The translations under genes and the position numbers were made by a program. Shown piece after piece: positions 55,016-64,000 of a stretch of 64,000 bases of DNA; the first letter of the stretch is position 1, and every line of letters starts with the position of its first letter. The DNA comes from Adenophora triphylla var. japonica (taxonomy: Eukaryota; Streptophyta; Magnoliopsida; Asterales; Campanulaceae). The notes below the pieces were generated by a model, which was not told the DNA's origin, searched no databases, and saw nothing but the letters and a program-made list of their open reading frames with translations. Location of the stretch: contig JAFEMH010000342.1 in the NCBI GenBank assembly GCA_022495995.1, positions 124,001-188,000 on the forward strand. The letters run 5' to 3'.

Positions 55016-56238
55016 AAATGAGGATGGAAAATACAAAGAAGGGATCAAAGCCAAAAACATGATGGCATTAAAACGACTGGCATCCCATTTCTTCCTTCTG
55101 GGGGGGTATGTTGTACAAGAAGCGCCACCAAGGACCACTCCTTCGGTGTGTAAACAAAGAAAAAGCCAGCAAGCTAATGAACGAAGTTCACAACGGAACC
55201 TGCGGTCCGCACATGAACGCCCGAACATTGACACAGATCATCCTCCGTATGGGATACTACTGGATATCAATGGAAATAGACTGCATCCAGTTCGTCCGAA
55301 GCTGCGACAAATGTCAACGGTTCTCCAACCTCAATCACATCCCTCCTCATGAACTCTTCTGCATGACTACACCATGGCCTTTCGCCACATGGGGAATCGA
55401 CGTCATCGACAAGATCACTCCACCAGGGAGCAATGGTCACGAGTTTATTCTAGTCGCAGTCGACTACTTCACCAAATGGGTAGAAGCTAGATCGTACAAA
55501 GTACTGAATTCTAAGAAGGTGGTCGAGTTCATCCGAGAGAACATCATGTGCCGATACGGAGTGCCCAACGAGATCATATCCGACAATGGGACCCACTTCG
55601 AAGGAGATTGTGACCAACTTCCAACCGAATTCAGAGTCACACGTCACAAATCTTCTCCTTAAAGACCATAAACCAATGGTGCAGTAGAGGCAGCCAACAA
55701 GACTCTCGCCATGATAATCAGGAAGATGACCACCAGAGGTCAGGACTGGCCCGAAAAGCTACATCTAGCCCTCTGGGGATACCGAAAATCAGTCAAAACC
55801 GCCACAGGGGAGACTCCGTTCGCACTTACCTACGGAATGGAAGCAATGTTACCCGTGGAATTGGAAATTCCATCCCTCCGAGTCCTCTTGGAAAACGGGA
55901 TCAATGAAGTCGAATGGCTACAGAGCCGTCACGACGAACTTGCTCTACTCGACGAGCGCAGATTGAAAGCTATGGAGCATACTCGAGCCTACCAAAGCAG
56001 AATGGCCCGAGCATTAGACAAGAAAGTCAAGATCCGAGACATCAGAGAAGGCGACTTGGTGCTAAAGGAAAAGCCTCCTACGCAGACCAATCCCCTCGGA
56101 AAGTGGGAGCCTACCTGGATAGGACCGTTCGTGGTACAAAAAATCTTCTCCGGAGGAGCCAAGAAGTTAGCAGACTTGGACGGAAACCCTTTCGTTAACC
56201 CCGTGAACGGAAGCAAGCTCTGCAGATACTTCGTTTGA
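55016..56238 (+). pseudogene. Element E integrase with two adjacent stops
   Basis: Zinc-binding HNGTCGPHMN and CDKCQRFSNLNHIPPH, D in WGIDVIDKIT, D in IISDNGTHFEG. Then two in-frame TAA codons (55660, 55669) sit exactly where PYRPQTNGAVE should be, followed by NGAVEAANKTLAMIIRKM and a complete C-terminal part to TGA at 56238. Very similar to element C integrase, so C and E are one family. Confidence 0.9.
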
Positions 56239-56313
56239 GGAAGAGCACGAGTCAACTCTCCTTTCCCATACACCACCCCTTAGTAAAATTAAAGTGCTAA
56301 AAGAGTAATACCT

Positions 56314-56352
56314 AACTGGATACATTCCCACTAATGATCCAGGTTGCACTTC
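56314..56352 (+). ncRNA. Hairpin module H1 (element E)
   Basis: CTGGAT (56316-56321) with ATCCAG (56337-56342), then GGTTGCAC. The inner stem is lost, but the outer stem is paired with a changed base pair relative to CTAGAT/ATCTAG. Confidence 0.4.
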
Positions 56353-56385
56353 TTTTGTCTTTGTTTTTCTCAAATTCACCTAAAG

Positions 56386-56450
56386 TGTCGAACTACGGTG
56401 ACCCGAGCCCCTTAGTCCAATTGTAAAAGGGGAACATAGGCAGCCATCAT
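56386..56450 (+). ncRNA. Module H2 (element E, after integrase)
   Basis: GTCGAACTACG, then CCCCTT ... AAGGGG, then AACATAGGCAGCC. The outer stem has CATAG in place of CGTAG, as expected from methyl-C decay. Confidence 0.4.
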
Positions 56451-56683
56451 TGGTTCGGTCTAAAAAAACAAAAAAAATGAAATACAATAAGCATCAATTG
56501 CTTGTGTTTCGAAAAACTCTTTTCAATTAACCTACAAATTCATTACGGTTAAAACAATCTTTGATGAGTTCAAGCACGGTCAACTCTTGACTCGCTACAC
56601 GCTAGCAAAACTACAATAAAACATTAATCGCTAATGTGTCTCGCAATGACAATGGGTGGATACTCGGGACAAAGAAGGTCAAC

Positions 56684-58144
56684 CTAGTTTCCCGTACTTG
56701 GTCCTTCATCCTTCTTCCCCTTCCCTTTCCCACGACGAGTGTTCTTCACCTTCACAGGGAATATTCCGGTAGTCCTTCTACCTGGCTCAGGGACCCTTCC
56801 CGATGCCTCCGTCAAGCCTGTAGCTGTCAACGCAGCCCTCTCCCTAGCTCTGTCTCGAGCTGCCTCACTTCGAGCCATCATGACCGTGCTTTGATTGGCC
56901 TCCCGATCAGCATTGGCCTCATAGTCGGCCCATGTCGTTCCCGCACGATTCCTGTGGTTAGCTCCCGCTCGCCTCCTCAAGGTCGAGCTGTCAAGGTGGC
57001 CAACACCCAACAACTCATCCCGTCTCCACAAAATAGACATCTCGTGTCTCCCTATACACTCTTCGTACTGGCCGTATATCACGCCGATCGAACAATGCTC
57101 CTCTCCGGTGAAAGAGAACCCCGGCAGAAAGGACGTGTATTGCCACCACCGTGTGAGCAAGAATAGCGTCGAAGGATCTTCCATCGCCAGAGATCCCACC
57201 TCGAAGGTAGCAAAGATGAACTAAACCCGTCAATGGCACCCGCTCCACCGCATCGTCGCAGCACCAACGATGGAATATAGAAAGACGTCTGAGACAGCCC
57301 CGACACTCTGACAACTAAGTGACCCTCCTGAGCGGTCCGACAAGTCTCAGAACTTCCAGCTGGGAACCCACCATCGCAAATGATGCGTGCGGAGTCTCGG
57401 CCATCCGTAGCTCCAGCCTCTGATTGTCCCCTATCACCGTAGGACGTCGAGAGAAGGACCAAGCGTCACAAGACATTGGCACCTCGTGCATCATCTCAGC
57501 CTCTCCTTAACCACATGGTAAGCATAGCGGTACTCCCTCCCCATATGTATCGGCTACCGGTCGCCATTCGACCTATGCCCAGGAACGTCTCGCCCAAGAC
57601 CAACGACACGATGTCTCCCCCACTCCGGCACTGCCTCACCAATTCCAGTACACTGTGATGGCACACACCCATAGCGATCGCGCACAGAGCAAACACGTCC
57701 CACGCAAAGATGCTCCCCTCAGCTCTGGCAAATCTATCGGGCAGTCCCGAAATGTCAACATAATCGCATTCGCACGCATCTCGTATGCTTCTCCAGCCGA
57801 GATACCAAGCAAAGACACTAGCTTCTCAACAGGGCCATGCCACCAAAGATAAGGAAGAACTAGCCGTTCCGTCTCGTGTTCTCCTGCACGGCCCGGAAAT
57901 CTTCGAACGTAGGAGTGATTTCGTTGTACGAGAAGTTGTACACATTCCTCCATACATCCTGCAAATGAGCCGCTCTCAAAAGATCCCAATCTGCATGAGC
58001 TCCTTCAAAGCCCAAACAGATTTCATTTCCGTAATGACCTTCGAAAAACCCTTTGTTCTGCCTCGTGTGGTTCCGTACCCACGACTGAAAATTTTCCAGG
58101 TATCGCTCTTGCATTCGAGACGATAGCTTAGGAAAGGGAGCCAT
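56684..58144 (-). pseudogene. Antisense gene 1 of element E: DUF7745-like protein (broken)
   Basis: Starts MAPFPKLSSRMQERYLE at 58144; FEGAHADWDLLRAAHLQDVW and VYNFSYNEITPTFEDFRAV match gene 1 of element C. Frame changes follow; later pieces are WHGPVEKLVSLLGISAGEAY, ELVRQCRSGGDIVSLVLGE, DPSTLFLLTRWWQYTSFLPG and VKVKNTRRGKGKGKKDEG at the C-terminus. No full product. Same place and direction as in element C. Confidence 0.6.
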
Positions 58145-58691
58145 GACAGAAAGTGAAGAAAACCTTAAGAAGTGGAAAGAAATTCAGCCAACTGATCAAA
58201 GCAATGCGCAGTTTCTTACAAATTGCAAAGCTGAAACTGCAATTTAAAAGACTCTGGAAATTCACTCTCAGTCCGACCGAACTCCCCTTGCAGTTGACTT
58301 GGTCAACTCTCCAGCCAGCTGCTCCTAAATTGGAAGCAATTCCAAACAACACCCTATTCATGCCTTATGAATCTGCGTGCTGCCCCTAGTTTCATTCAAC
58401 CAAAGCCAACACCTCTTTCGCCCCGGGCTCATGCAACAGTACAATTAATTAAATATCAGTGCATATAGGCTTAATTTTTGACCCGTTCAATTTTTTATGC
58501 ATGTTTCATATTATTTATTTTTGATTAACCTACTTCCTTATTTGCCGAAAATAACAGAAGGTGGTCACAGAATAAATGTGCGAAGAACAGGTTCCGCCCC
58601 ACGGGCGCCTTTTCAAATACAGTTCAAATCAAATCGTTCCGGACGATACATACATTTTGTCTAAAAAAAAAAAGAAGGCAGTAAAGGAGGA
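58145..58691. other. Spacer upstream of antisense gene 1 of element E
   Basis: Non-coding. A dyad ATCGT-TCCGG-ACGAT occurs at about 58632-58646. A weak minus-strand TATTTGAA box near 58612 is far from the ATG (58144). Confidence 0.35.
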
Positions 58692-61547
58692 CTACTCCGA
58701 GTCCTGCTCGTCATCCGAGCACTCGATGCACTGCTCCGCAGCTGCCAGATCCGTCGCAAACAGATAATCCCCGAATTCCTCCAGGCGGGAATATGCAAAA
58801 GGCCTCCTCGGCGTCCGCGAACTCGAGGACTCTTCCCTCTCGTGCCCCGAGTGCGAAGAGGGATGAGCTCCAAACCCAGCCGTTCCGCCCGCGAACTGGC
58901 CAAATCCCTGTACAAAGTCCTCCCCACCAGCCGTGGGAGCAGGCGAACCTCTCGGCCTAGACGGCCTCGGCTCACGGACATCCACGCTCCTCCGGGAACT
59001 GCACCGCATGAACGCCACGAGCCTCCTAGCGTAGGCAGCCCACCCGTCCACCAGTCTCATAGCCTCGTTGTACGTACGGCCAGACACCTGCGAACCAGGA
59101 AGGTCATCAAAAGGACAAGCAGAAAGTACAGATGCAACATTTGCAGAATGCTACTATCAAATGCAGAAAATCGAAAAAGTGCTCACCGAAGTGTTGGGGT
59201 CAACCCTGTACCGTGATCTCGGCTCATCCGGGAGCGGGATCACCAGCCGCCTGCGCGAACTGTCCAGCCCCTCGTACGCCAGCCTAGCGTGTGGGAGCGG
59301 GAGATCTCGGGGATATCCAGGGCCCTCGCCCTCCCTGTGCTGCACCTGTGGGCTCCTCAGCCTCATCCTCAAGAAAGTCTCATAGTCAGCCCCCGCTATG
59401 ATGTACATGATATAGAACACGCCCTGTCTATACCTCTCCAACTCATCCATCAGCATCGACAGAGGATGCTGCATGCGCAGAGGCGGATCCACCGGCACCA
59501 TCGGAAGTGACCCCGGGCCATGCTGACGGGTCACCCTCTCCCCCAGATACATAGCGTCGCAGTGAAGTCCCACCAGGAGCTTCCGCCGCCGCGTAACCTC
59601 GCTAGCAACCTGAACCACGTCCATATGGAACCGACTCCACCAGGTCAGCTGGATCCTCTCAGAGAACTCCCGGTTCAGGGCCTGGGACACCTCCTCGTAT
59701 GACAGTCAAGTGCCCACCCTCGACGAGACCGCCTTCTTCGACCTCTTCTGCCAAACCAGCATGGCAGGGAACATGGGTCTATACGCCTCCCTAATGTCCC
59801 ACTGCTGCGGACTGAACACCTCATAGCACCAGACCTGTCAAGTAAATGAAAGTTATGTCAGCTACAGAACAGATACATACGAGTACATAAAAGAGACAAG
59901 GAAGAGAAAAAGACGTGAACTTACATCCAGAGCAAGCGAGAAACAACTCAGGGAGTTCTCCTCTCCCCGCGAGAACCTGTCCAGGGAATGGTAGAGCTCG
60001 ACCAGTCCAGCCTCCCCCCATGCATACCCCCTCACGGCATCCAAGTCTGTCAGCGACCCGAGCAGAGGGAAGTGACAGGATGTATCAGAAGTCGGGAACG
60101 AAGTCCCTGATAACGCGAACCAAATAAACCCTCGAGCCAGGCGCTCCGCGGTCATCCTCAAAGATCCAGCCAAATAATCTGCGATACCCCCCTCCAGATG
60201 CCTCTCCATCGGCCTGTACCGAATGCCTAAGCCCCTGGCATCAGTAATATCAAAACCCAGCAGCTCCGACAACTGCCCCGGGGTATAACCATCCACCCAC
60301 GCCAGCGTGTTGCCATAGGTCGGCAACCCGGTGATAGCAGCAAAATCAGTGGGAGTCACCGTCGCCTCCCCCCATCTGAAATGAAAAGTGTGGGTCGTAT
60401 CCCACCAGTACTCGCTCAAAGCTACGTACATGGACCTGGCCCTCTACGTCGCAGCTATCGCAGCTACCGCACTAATAAATCCAGCCAATCCGGAGTCAAG
60501 CACCAGCTGCCGTGGACTCCTCTCTCCCTCTCGAGCATTGTCCGGAAATACCTCCCACAACGCTCTCACTGCCTCAAAGGCTCCCCGACTCTTATGATTG
60601 TGGACATCAACTGTCCCTCGCCCCTACAGGTGAACAAAGCAAAAATACGTTAAGTACAGAAGCAACGTCAACAGAATGCATGAACTCATGTCAAAAGGAT
60701 GCAGTGCAGATACGGTTCTCATTCATTTCCTAACACATATTTCCATTACTTCGAAAACTCCGTCGAAACCGGAACTTTCAAAGCACTTCGAAAACTCCGT
60801 CGAATCCGGAACTTTCAAAGCACTTCGAAAACTCCGTCAAAACCGGAACTTTCAAAGCACTTCGAAAACTCCGTCGAATCCGAAACTTTCAAAGCACTTC
60901 GAAAACTCCGTCGAATCCGAAACTTTCAAAACACTTCGAAAACTCCGTCGAAACCGGAACTTTCAAAACACTTCGAAAACTCCGTCGAATCCGGAACTTT
61001 CAAAACACTTCGAAAACTCCGTCGAATCCGGAACTTTCAAAGCATTTCGAAAACTCCGTCGAATCCGAAACTTTCAAAGCACTCCGAAAACTCCGTCGAA
61101 GTCGGAACTTTCAAATTCTTTCGAACATTTCAAAAATTTACTCCGTCCCGAATTAAAGCTACTTTAATTTTGGAAGATGCATCTAGGCATGGAATTTTGC
61201 AACCAAAATTTTTATGTCATCTACCCATAGTGTCAATTGAACTACATCCTAGTCAATTTCGACAAAGGTTCATAGCAAAGTCAAAAGACCCAATCCGGGC
61301 ACCAAAACCCCTAACTCATTCCTAGTCAAATTTCTAACATTTGAAGAATGCACATTCTTAAAATTAATGGAATTTGAGGGAAGCTTACTTGTCTCTTGAT
61401 CCCTCCTTTGGAGTTGTGTTTGTCCCTAGCAGGGTAGAACTCCGCCGGATTCAATGGATGAATGTTGGTTCGAATGGTCCGAACCAACCGCGTTCTTTCG
61501 TCATCGGTCCTTCCATGACGAGCCATTGGTTCCCAATCACCTTCCAT
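58692..61547 (-). CDS. Antisense gene 2 of element E: four-exon plant-mobile-domain-like protein
   Basis: Exons on the minus strand: 61547-61389 (MEGDWEPMARHGRTDDERTR, donor GTAAGC), 60623-59925 (acceptor TGTAG, donor GTAAGT), 59834-59187 (acceptor TTGACAG, donor GTGAGC) and 59087-58692 (acceptor CGCAG). Exon 2 has EYWWDTTHTFHFRWGEATVT, PTDFAAITGLPTYGNTLAW and WGEAGLVELYHSLDRFSRG. Exon 3 has LLVGLHCDAMYLGERVTRQH. Exon 4 ends in CIECSDDEQDSE. All splice signals are canonical GT-AG and match those of element C. One in-frame TGA (near 59705) and a TAG at the end of the FISAVAAIAAT piece (about 60446) are the lesions seen. A 37-bp minisatellite fills intron 1. Confidence 0.65.
60752..61125. repeat. 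37-bp minisatellite in intron 1 of antisense gene 2 (element E)
   Basis: About ten units of GAAAACTCCGTCGAATCCGG followed by AACTTTCAAAGCACTTC. Because 37 is not a multiple of three, plus-strand frames cycle through all three readings; the long plus-strand ORFs seen here are artefacts. Confidence 0.9.
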
Positions 61548-61852
61548 AGCAATTTTCCTTAACAAATCTGAGCAAATCTCACAATTTGGGGTGAAAACTC
61601 TCTCCTCCTTTCTCTCCTCTCTCGTCAGAAGTAATGGGGGAAAAGGTTTGGTTTGCGTCGGACTTGGAGCTGATTTGAATCTGGTCAAACTCAGTCCAAG
61701 TCCGGCCGGACTCTTAGTGCACTAGAAAAGATTCCTTCCAATTCAGCCCCTCAACTTTGGGCAGTTCCAATTTTACCCCTTTTGGCCTCCAAAAGTGTAA
61801 AATTTCCCCCAGTTAGACATTTCTAACACCCCATCCCCCGAGGATAAATTCC
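61548..61852 (-). promoter_or_regulatory. Upstream region of antisense gene 2 of element E
   Basis: Between the ATG (61547) and the 42-bp array. Pyrimidine-rich, TTTCTCTCCTCTCTC near 61610. No clear TATA box or LTR-type dyad was found. Confidence 0.3.
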
Positions 61853-62803
61853 CACTTAGTTTTCACTAACGCTCGTCTCTAAACGTTAAATTCTCAGTTA
61901 GTTTTCACTAACGCTCGTCTCCAGACGTTAAATTCTCAGTTAGTTTTCACTAACGCCGTCTCTGACACGTTAAATTCTCGCTAGTTTTCACTAACGTTCG
62001 TCTCAGAACGTTAAATTCCCCGATCGGCGTTTGACATTCAAACGCTCGCGCTCGTCTCCGCACGTTAAATTCTCTCGCTAGTTTTCACTAACGTTCGTCT
62101 CCGCACGTTAAATTCTCAGTTAGTTTTCACTAATGCTCGTCTCCAGACGTTAAATTCTCAGTTAGTTTTCACTAACGTTCGTCTCCAGACGTTAAATTCC
62201 CAGTCGACGTTTGACATTCAAACGCTCGCGCTCGTCTCCAGACGTTAAATTCTCAGTTAGTTTTCACTAACGTTCGTCTCCAGACGTTAAATTCTCAGTT
62301 AGTTTTCACTAACGCTCGTCTCCAGACGTTAAATTCTCAGTTAGTTTTCACTAACGTTCGTCTCCAAACATTAAATTCTCAGTTAGTCTTCACTAACGCT
62401 CGTCTCCAGACGTTAAATTCTCAGTTAATTTTCACTAACGCTCGTCTCCAGACGTTAAATTCTCGCTAGTTTTCACTAACGTTCGTCTCCGCACGTTAAA
62501 TTCTCGCTAGTTTTCACTAACGCTCGTCTCCGCACGTTAAATTCTCGCCTAGTTTTCACTAATGCTCGTCTCCAGACGTTAAATTCTCAGTTAGTTTTCA
62601 CTAACGTTCGTCTCCAGATGTTAAATTCCCAGTTGACGTTTGACATTCAAACGCTCGCGCTCGTCTCCAGACGTTAAATTCTCAGTTAGTTTTCACTAAC
62701 GTTCGTCTCCAGACGTTAAATTCCCAGTCGACGTTTGACATTCAAACGCTCGCGTCCGTCTCCGGACGTTAAATCTCCAGTTGACGTTTGACATTCAAAC
62801 GCT
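61853..62803. repeat. 42-bp minisatellite of double hairpins (element E)
   Basis: About twenty units: CGTCTCCAGACG (arms CGTCT/AGACG), TTAAATTCTCA, then GTTAGTTTTCACTAAC (arms GTTAGT/ACTAAC). Several units instead carry CGACGTTTGACATTCAAACG. Lies upstream of antisense gene 2. Confidence 0.9.
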
Positions 62804-63160
62804 CAATCATGTCCCCTGACATTCCAGTTACAATTCCGTCTCTCGACATCAAAAATTTTATTGGTTTTCACCAATGTTCACTATCCCCGGCCGCCAGTCG
62901 TAAGCCCGATCGTTCCACCTCAGCGGCCATCAAGGTAAGCCCGCACAACAATCCCTCTTCGGCCATCAAGGTAAGCCCGAATGCTCATCCCCAGCAGGAT
63001 TCTAAAGAAGAAACGTCGATCCTTTCGAGTTGTTAATAACGCCAGTTTAACACAACCGTTCCCATCATTTGCCACCCTATCCCCAGAAGGATAAACCTGG
63101 CAGTCAACGTAAGCCCATCATCCAAGGCACAAATGCCTTCGTCTCAGGATAAACGTATCC
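62804..63160 (+). other. Element E 3' region with short repeats
   Basis: GGCCATCAAGGTAAGCCCG occurs twice (about 62925, 62960), and CAACGTAAGCCCAT follows near 63105. No gene. Confidence 0.5.
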
Positions 63161-63164
63161 TCGT

Positions 63165-63345
63165 AACTCCGGTTTGAGGCGCCACACGCCCTCGTATGCT
63201 TCACTAACTCTGGTTTGAGGCGCCACACGCCCTCATAAGTATCAGCAACTCCGGTTTGAGGCGCCACACGCCCTCGTATGATCCAGCAACTCCGGTCTGA
63301 GGCGCCACACGCCCTCAAAGGTTTCAGAAGTCCCAGGTTCAGACG
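63165..63345 (+). repeat. ~41-bp tandem repeat with GAGGCG hairpins (element E)
   Basis: About four units of AACTCCGGTTTGAGGCGCCA followed by CACGCCCTCGTATG. Arms GAGGCG and CGCCCTC can pair around CCACA. Confidence 0.8.
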
Positions 63346-63454
63346 CCTCACAATAGTCTCCATTCAGGTTCCGGTACCTCGCAATGGTCTCATTCAGGTT
63401 TAGACGCCTCCCAATAGTCTTGCTCAGGTCAAGGTCCCCACGCGCGGCTCCTTG

Positions 63455-63515
63455 CACCTTCGAACTACGATCGACTTGATTCTTGCTCGGGATACGTAGG
63501 AATCCTTTCGCTAAG
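63455..63515 (+). ncRNA. Module H2 (element E, before the LTR)
   Basis: TTCGAACTACG ... GATACGTAGGAATCC. Outer stem CTACG (63465-63469) with CGTAG (63495-63499). Its wording resembles the copy before the C LTR. Confidence 0.45.
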
Positions 63516-63579
63516 GGTCCACCACCGACCGCCTGTGTCTCTTCCAAAGTAAGGCATCCCGATTTGGATCCTTATCTTT

Positions 63580-63627
63580 TTTCAACGACCCCACCTCCTT
63601 CGAAGGAGACGTCGCTGAGGGGCTAAC
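63580..63627 (+). other. Pre-LTR hairpin and polypurine tract of element E
   Basis: CTCCTTCGAAGGAG is a perfect 14-nt palindrome, followed by GACGTCGCTGAGGGGCTAAC and the LTR. Same layout as in element C. Confidence 0.65.
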
Positions 63628-64000
63628 TGTAAGTTCCCAAATCCGGATCGTCAAAATTCGTCAGAAAGTTAACCGAAATCCGTTAACTGGCCTGCTCCAG
63701 GTTAATCGAAACTCGTTAACTCCCCGTTGCCATGCCAACGAGACGTCCCGGGACTGCCCCGTGCATCCCAACGTCGAAACGTACTTAACACACGTCATCA
63801 CACGTGAAAGTACGGCTTTTCCTGAAAAACTCACTTTTCGGCACTTTCTGGGGGCATTTCGGACATATTCCGGACTGTTATTTTAAAAAACGGACAAAAC
63901 CGGGACCCGGGAACGAACTCCCACATCGCTGGTGACTCATGGACGCGTGGCAAGCATGCCACCTCCCTCTAGTCACCTTTCAATAAAAAATCAAGGCCAA
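63628..64000 (+). repeat. 3' LTR of element E (cut by the window end)
   Basis: Starts TGTAAGTTCCCAAATCC directly after the polypurine tract. The first 373 bp are visible, GC-richer than the C LTR and not similar to it. Confidence 0.7.

Larger units (their letters stand above)
44450..63627 (+). mobile_element. Element E: long Tat-lineage gypsy element with antisense genes
   Basis: Gag, two protease-like domains, RT, RNase H and integrase on the plus strand; H1 and H2 modules; two minus-strand genes; several minisatellites; polypurine tract at 63617. The 3' LTR starts at 63628 and is not related to the LTR at 42649, so E's own 5' LTR is absent or was replaced. Confidence 0.8.

Noticed and set aside
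60676..61325. Two long overlapping plus-strand open frames with ENSVESGTFKALRKLRR-type repeats
   Set aside because: They are produced by a 37-bp minisatellite read in three frames and lie in an intron of the minus-strand gene. No protein is supported.
42649..63628. The LTR at 42649 as the 5' LTR of element E
   Set aside because: Its sequence is unrelated to the LTR start at 63628, and no primer site is seen at its right side, so the two cannot be a pair.

Overview
This window is plant nuclear DNA, almost certainly from a eudicot. The grounds are degenerate TTTAGGG-type (AAACCCTA) telomere-like repeats, Stowaway MITEs with CTCCCTCCGTCCC ends, Ty1/copia elements primed by initiator tRNA-Met, Ty3/gypsy Tat-lineage elements, GT-AG introns, and one plant-type host gene. 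I cannot name the species.

Layout. 1-1229: 3' end of an Ale-type copia element with its LTR. 1230-3720: AT-rich ~157-bp satellite and telomere-like repeats, interrupted by a hAT-like element (1534-2209). 3721-9284: gene-like segment with one probable host gene on the minus strand (5301-6251, TATA at 6348) and several Stowaway MITEs. 9285-14424: complete minus-strand Tork/Tnt1-like copia element with a perfect AATAA target duplication. 15049-15677: solo LTR with a perfect GGTTA duplication. 15678-22700: AT-rich non-coding DNA with a LINE remnant, MITEs, minisatellites and a palindromic element between two (TA)n tracts. 22738-64000: a nest of Ty3/gypsy Tat-lineage elements, named here F (LTR fragment, minus), A (gag-only, plus, 23557-31112), D (truncated, minus, 31113-34496), C (plus, 3' half, 34502 to an LTR at 42649) and E (plus, about 44.5-63.6 kb, its 3' LTR running off the window).

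How the parts work together. C and E share one plan: RNase H and integrase on the plus strand; short structured-looking RNA modules after integrase; two genes on the minus strand (a DUF7745-like protein, then a four-exon plant-mobile-domain-like protein); minisatellite arrays upstream of the second; then a polypurine tract and LTR. Element A has lost pol but keeps an open gag, a small integrase scar and the same RNA-like modules.

The most interesting patterns are structural. (i) Four unrelated LTR families each carry several copies of their own short dyad of the form arm-CG-NN-CG-arm just upstream of the TATA box. In element C the same dyad also lies upstream of the TATA box of the antisense gene. 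(ii) A hairpin module downstream of gag/integrase occurs five times, and its stem changes sequence while staying paired. (iii) A second module (CTACG ... CGTAG) occurs six times. All these come from reading by eye; no alignment, folding or database search was run.
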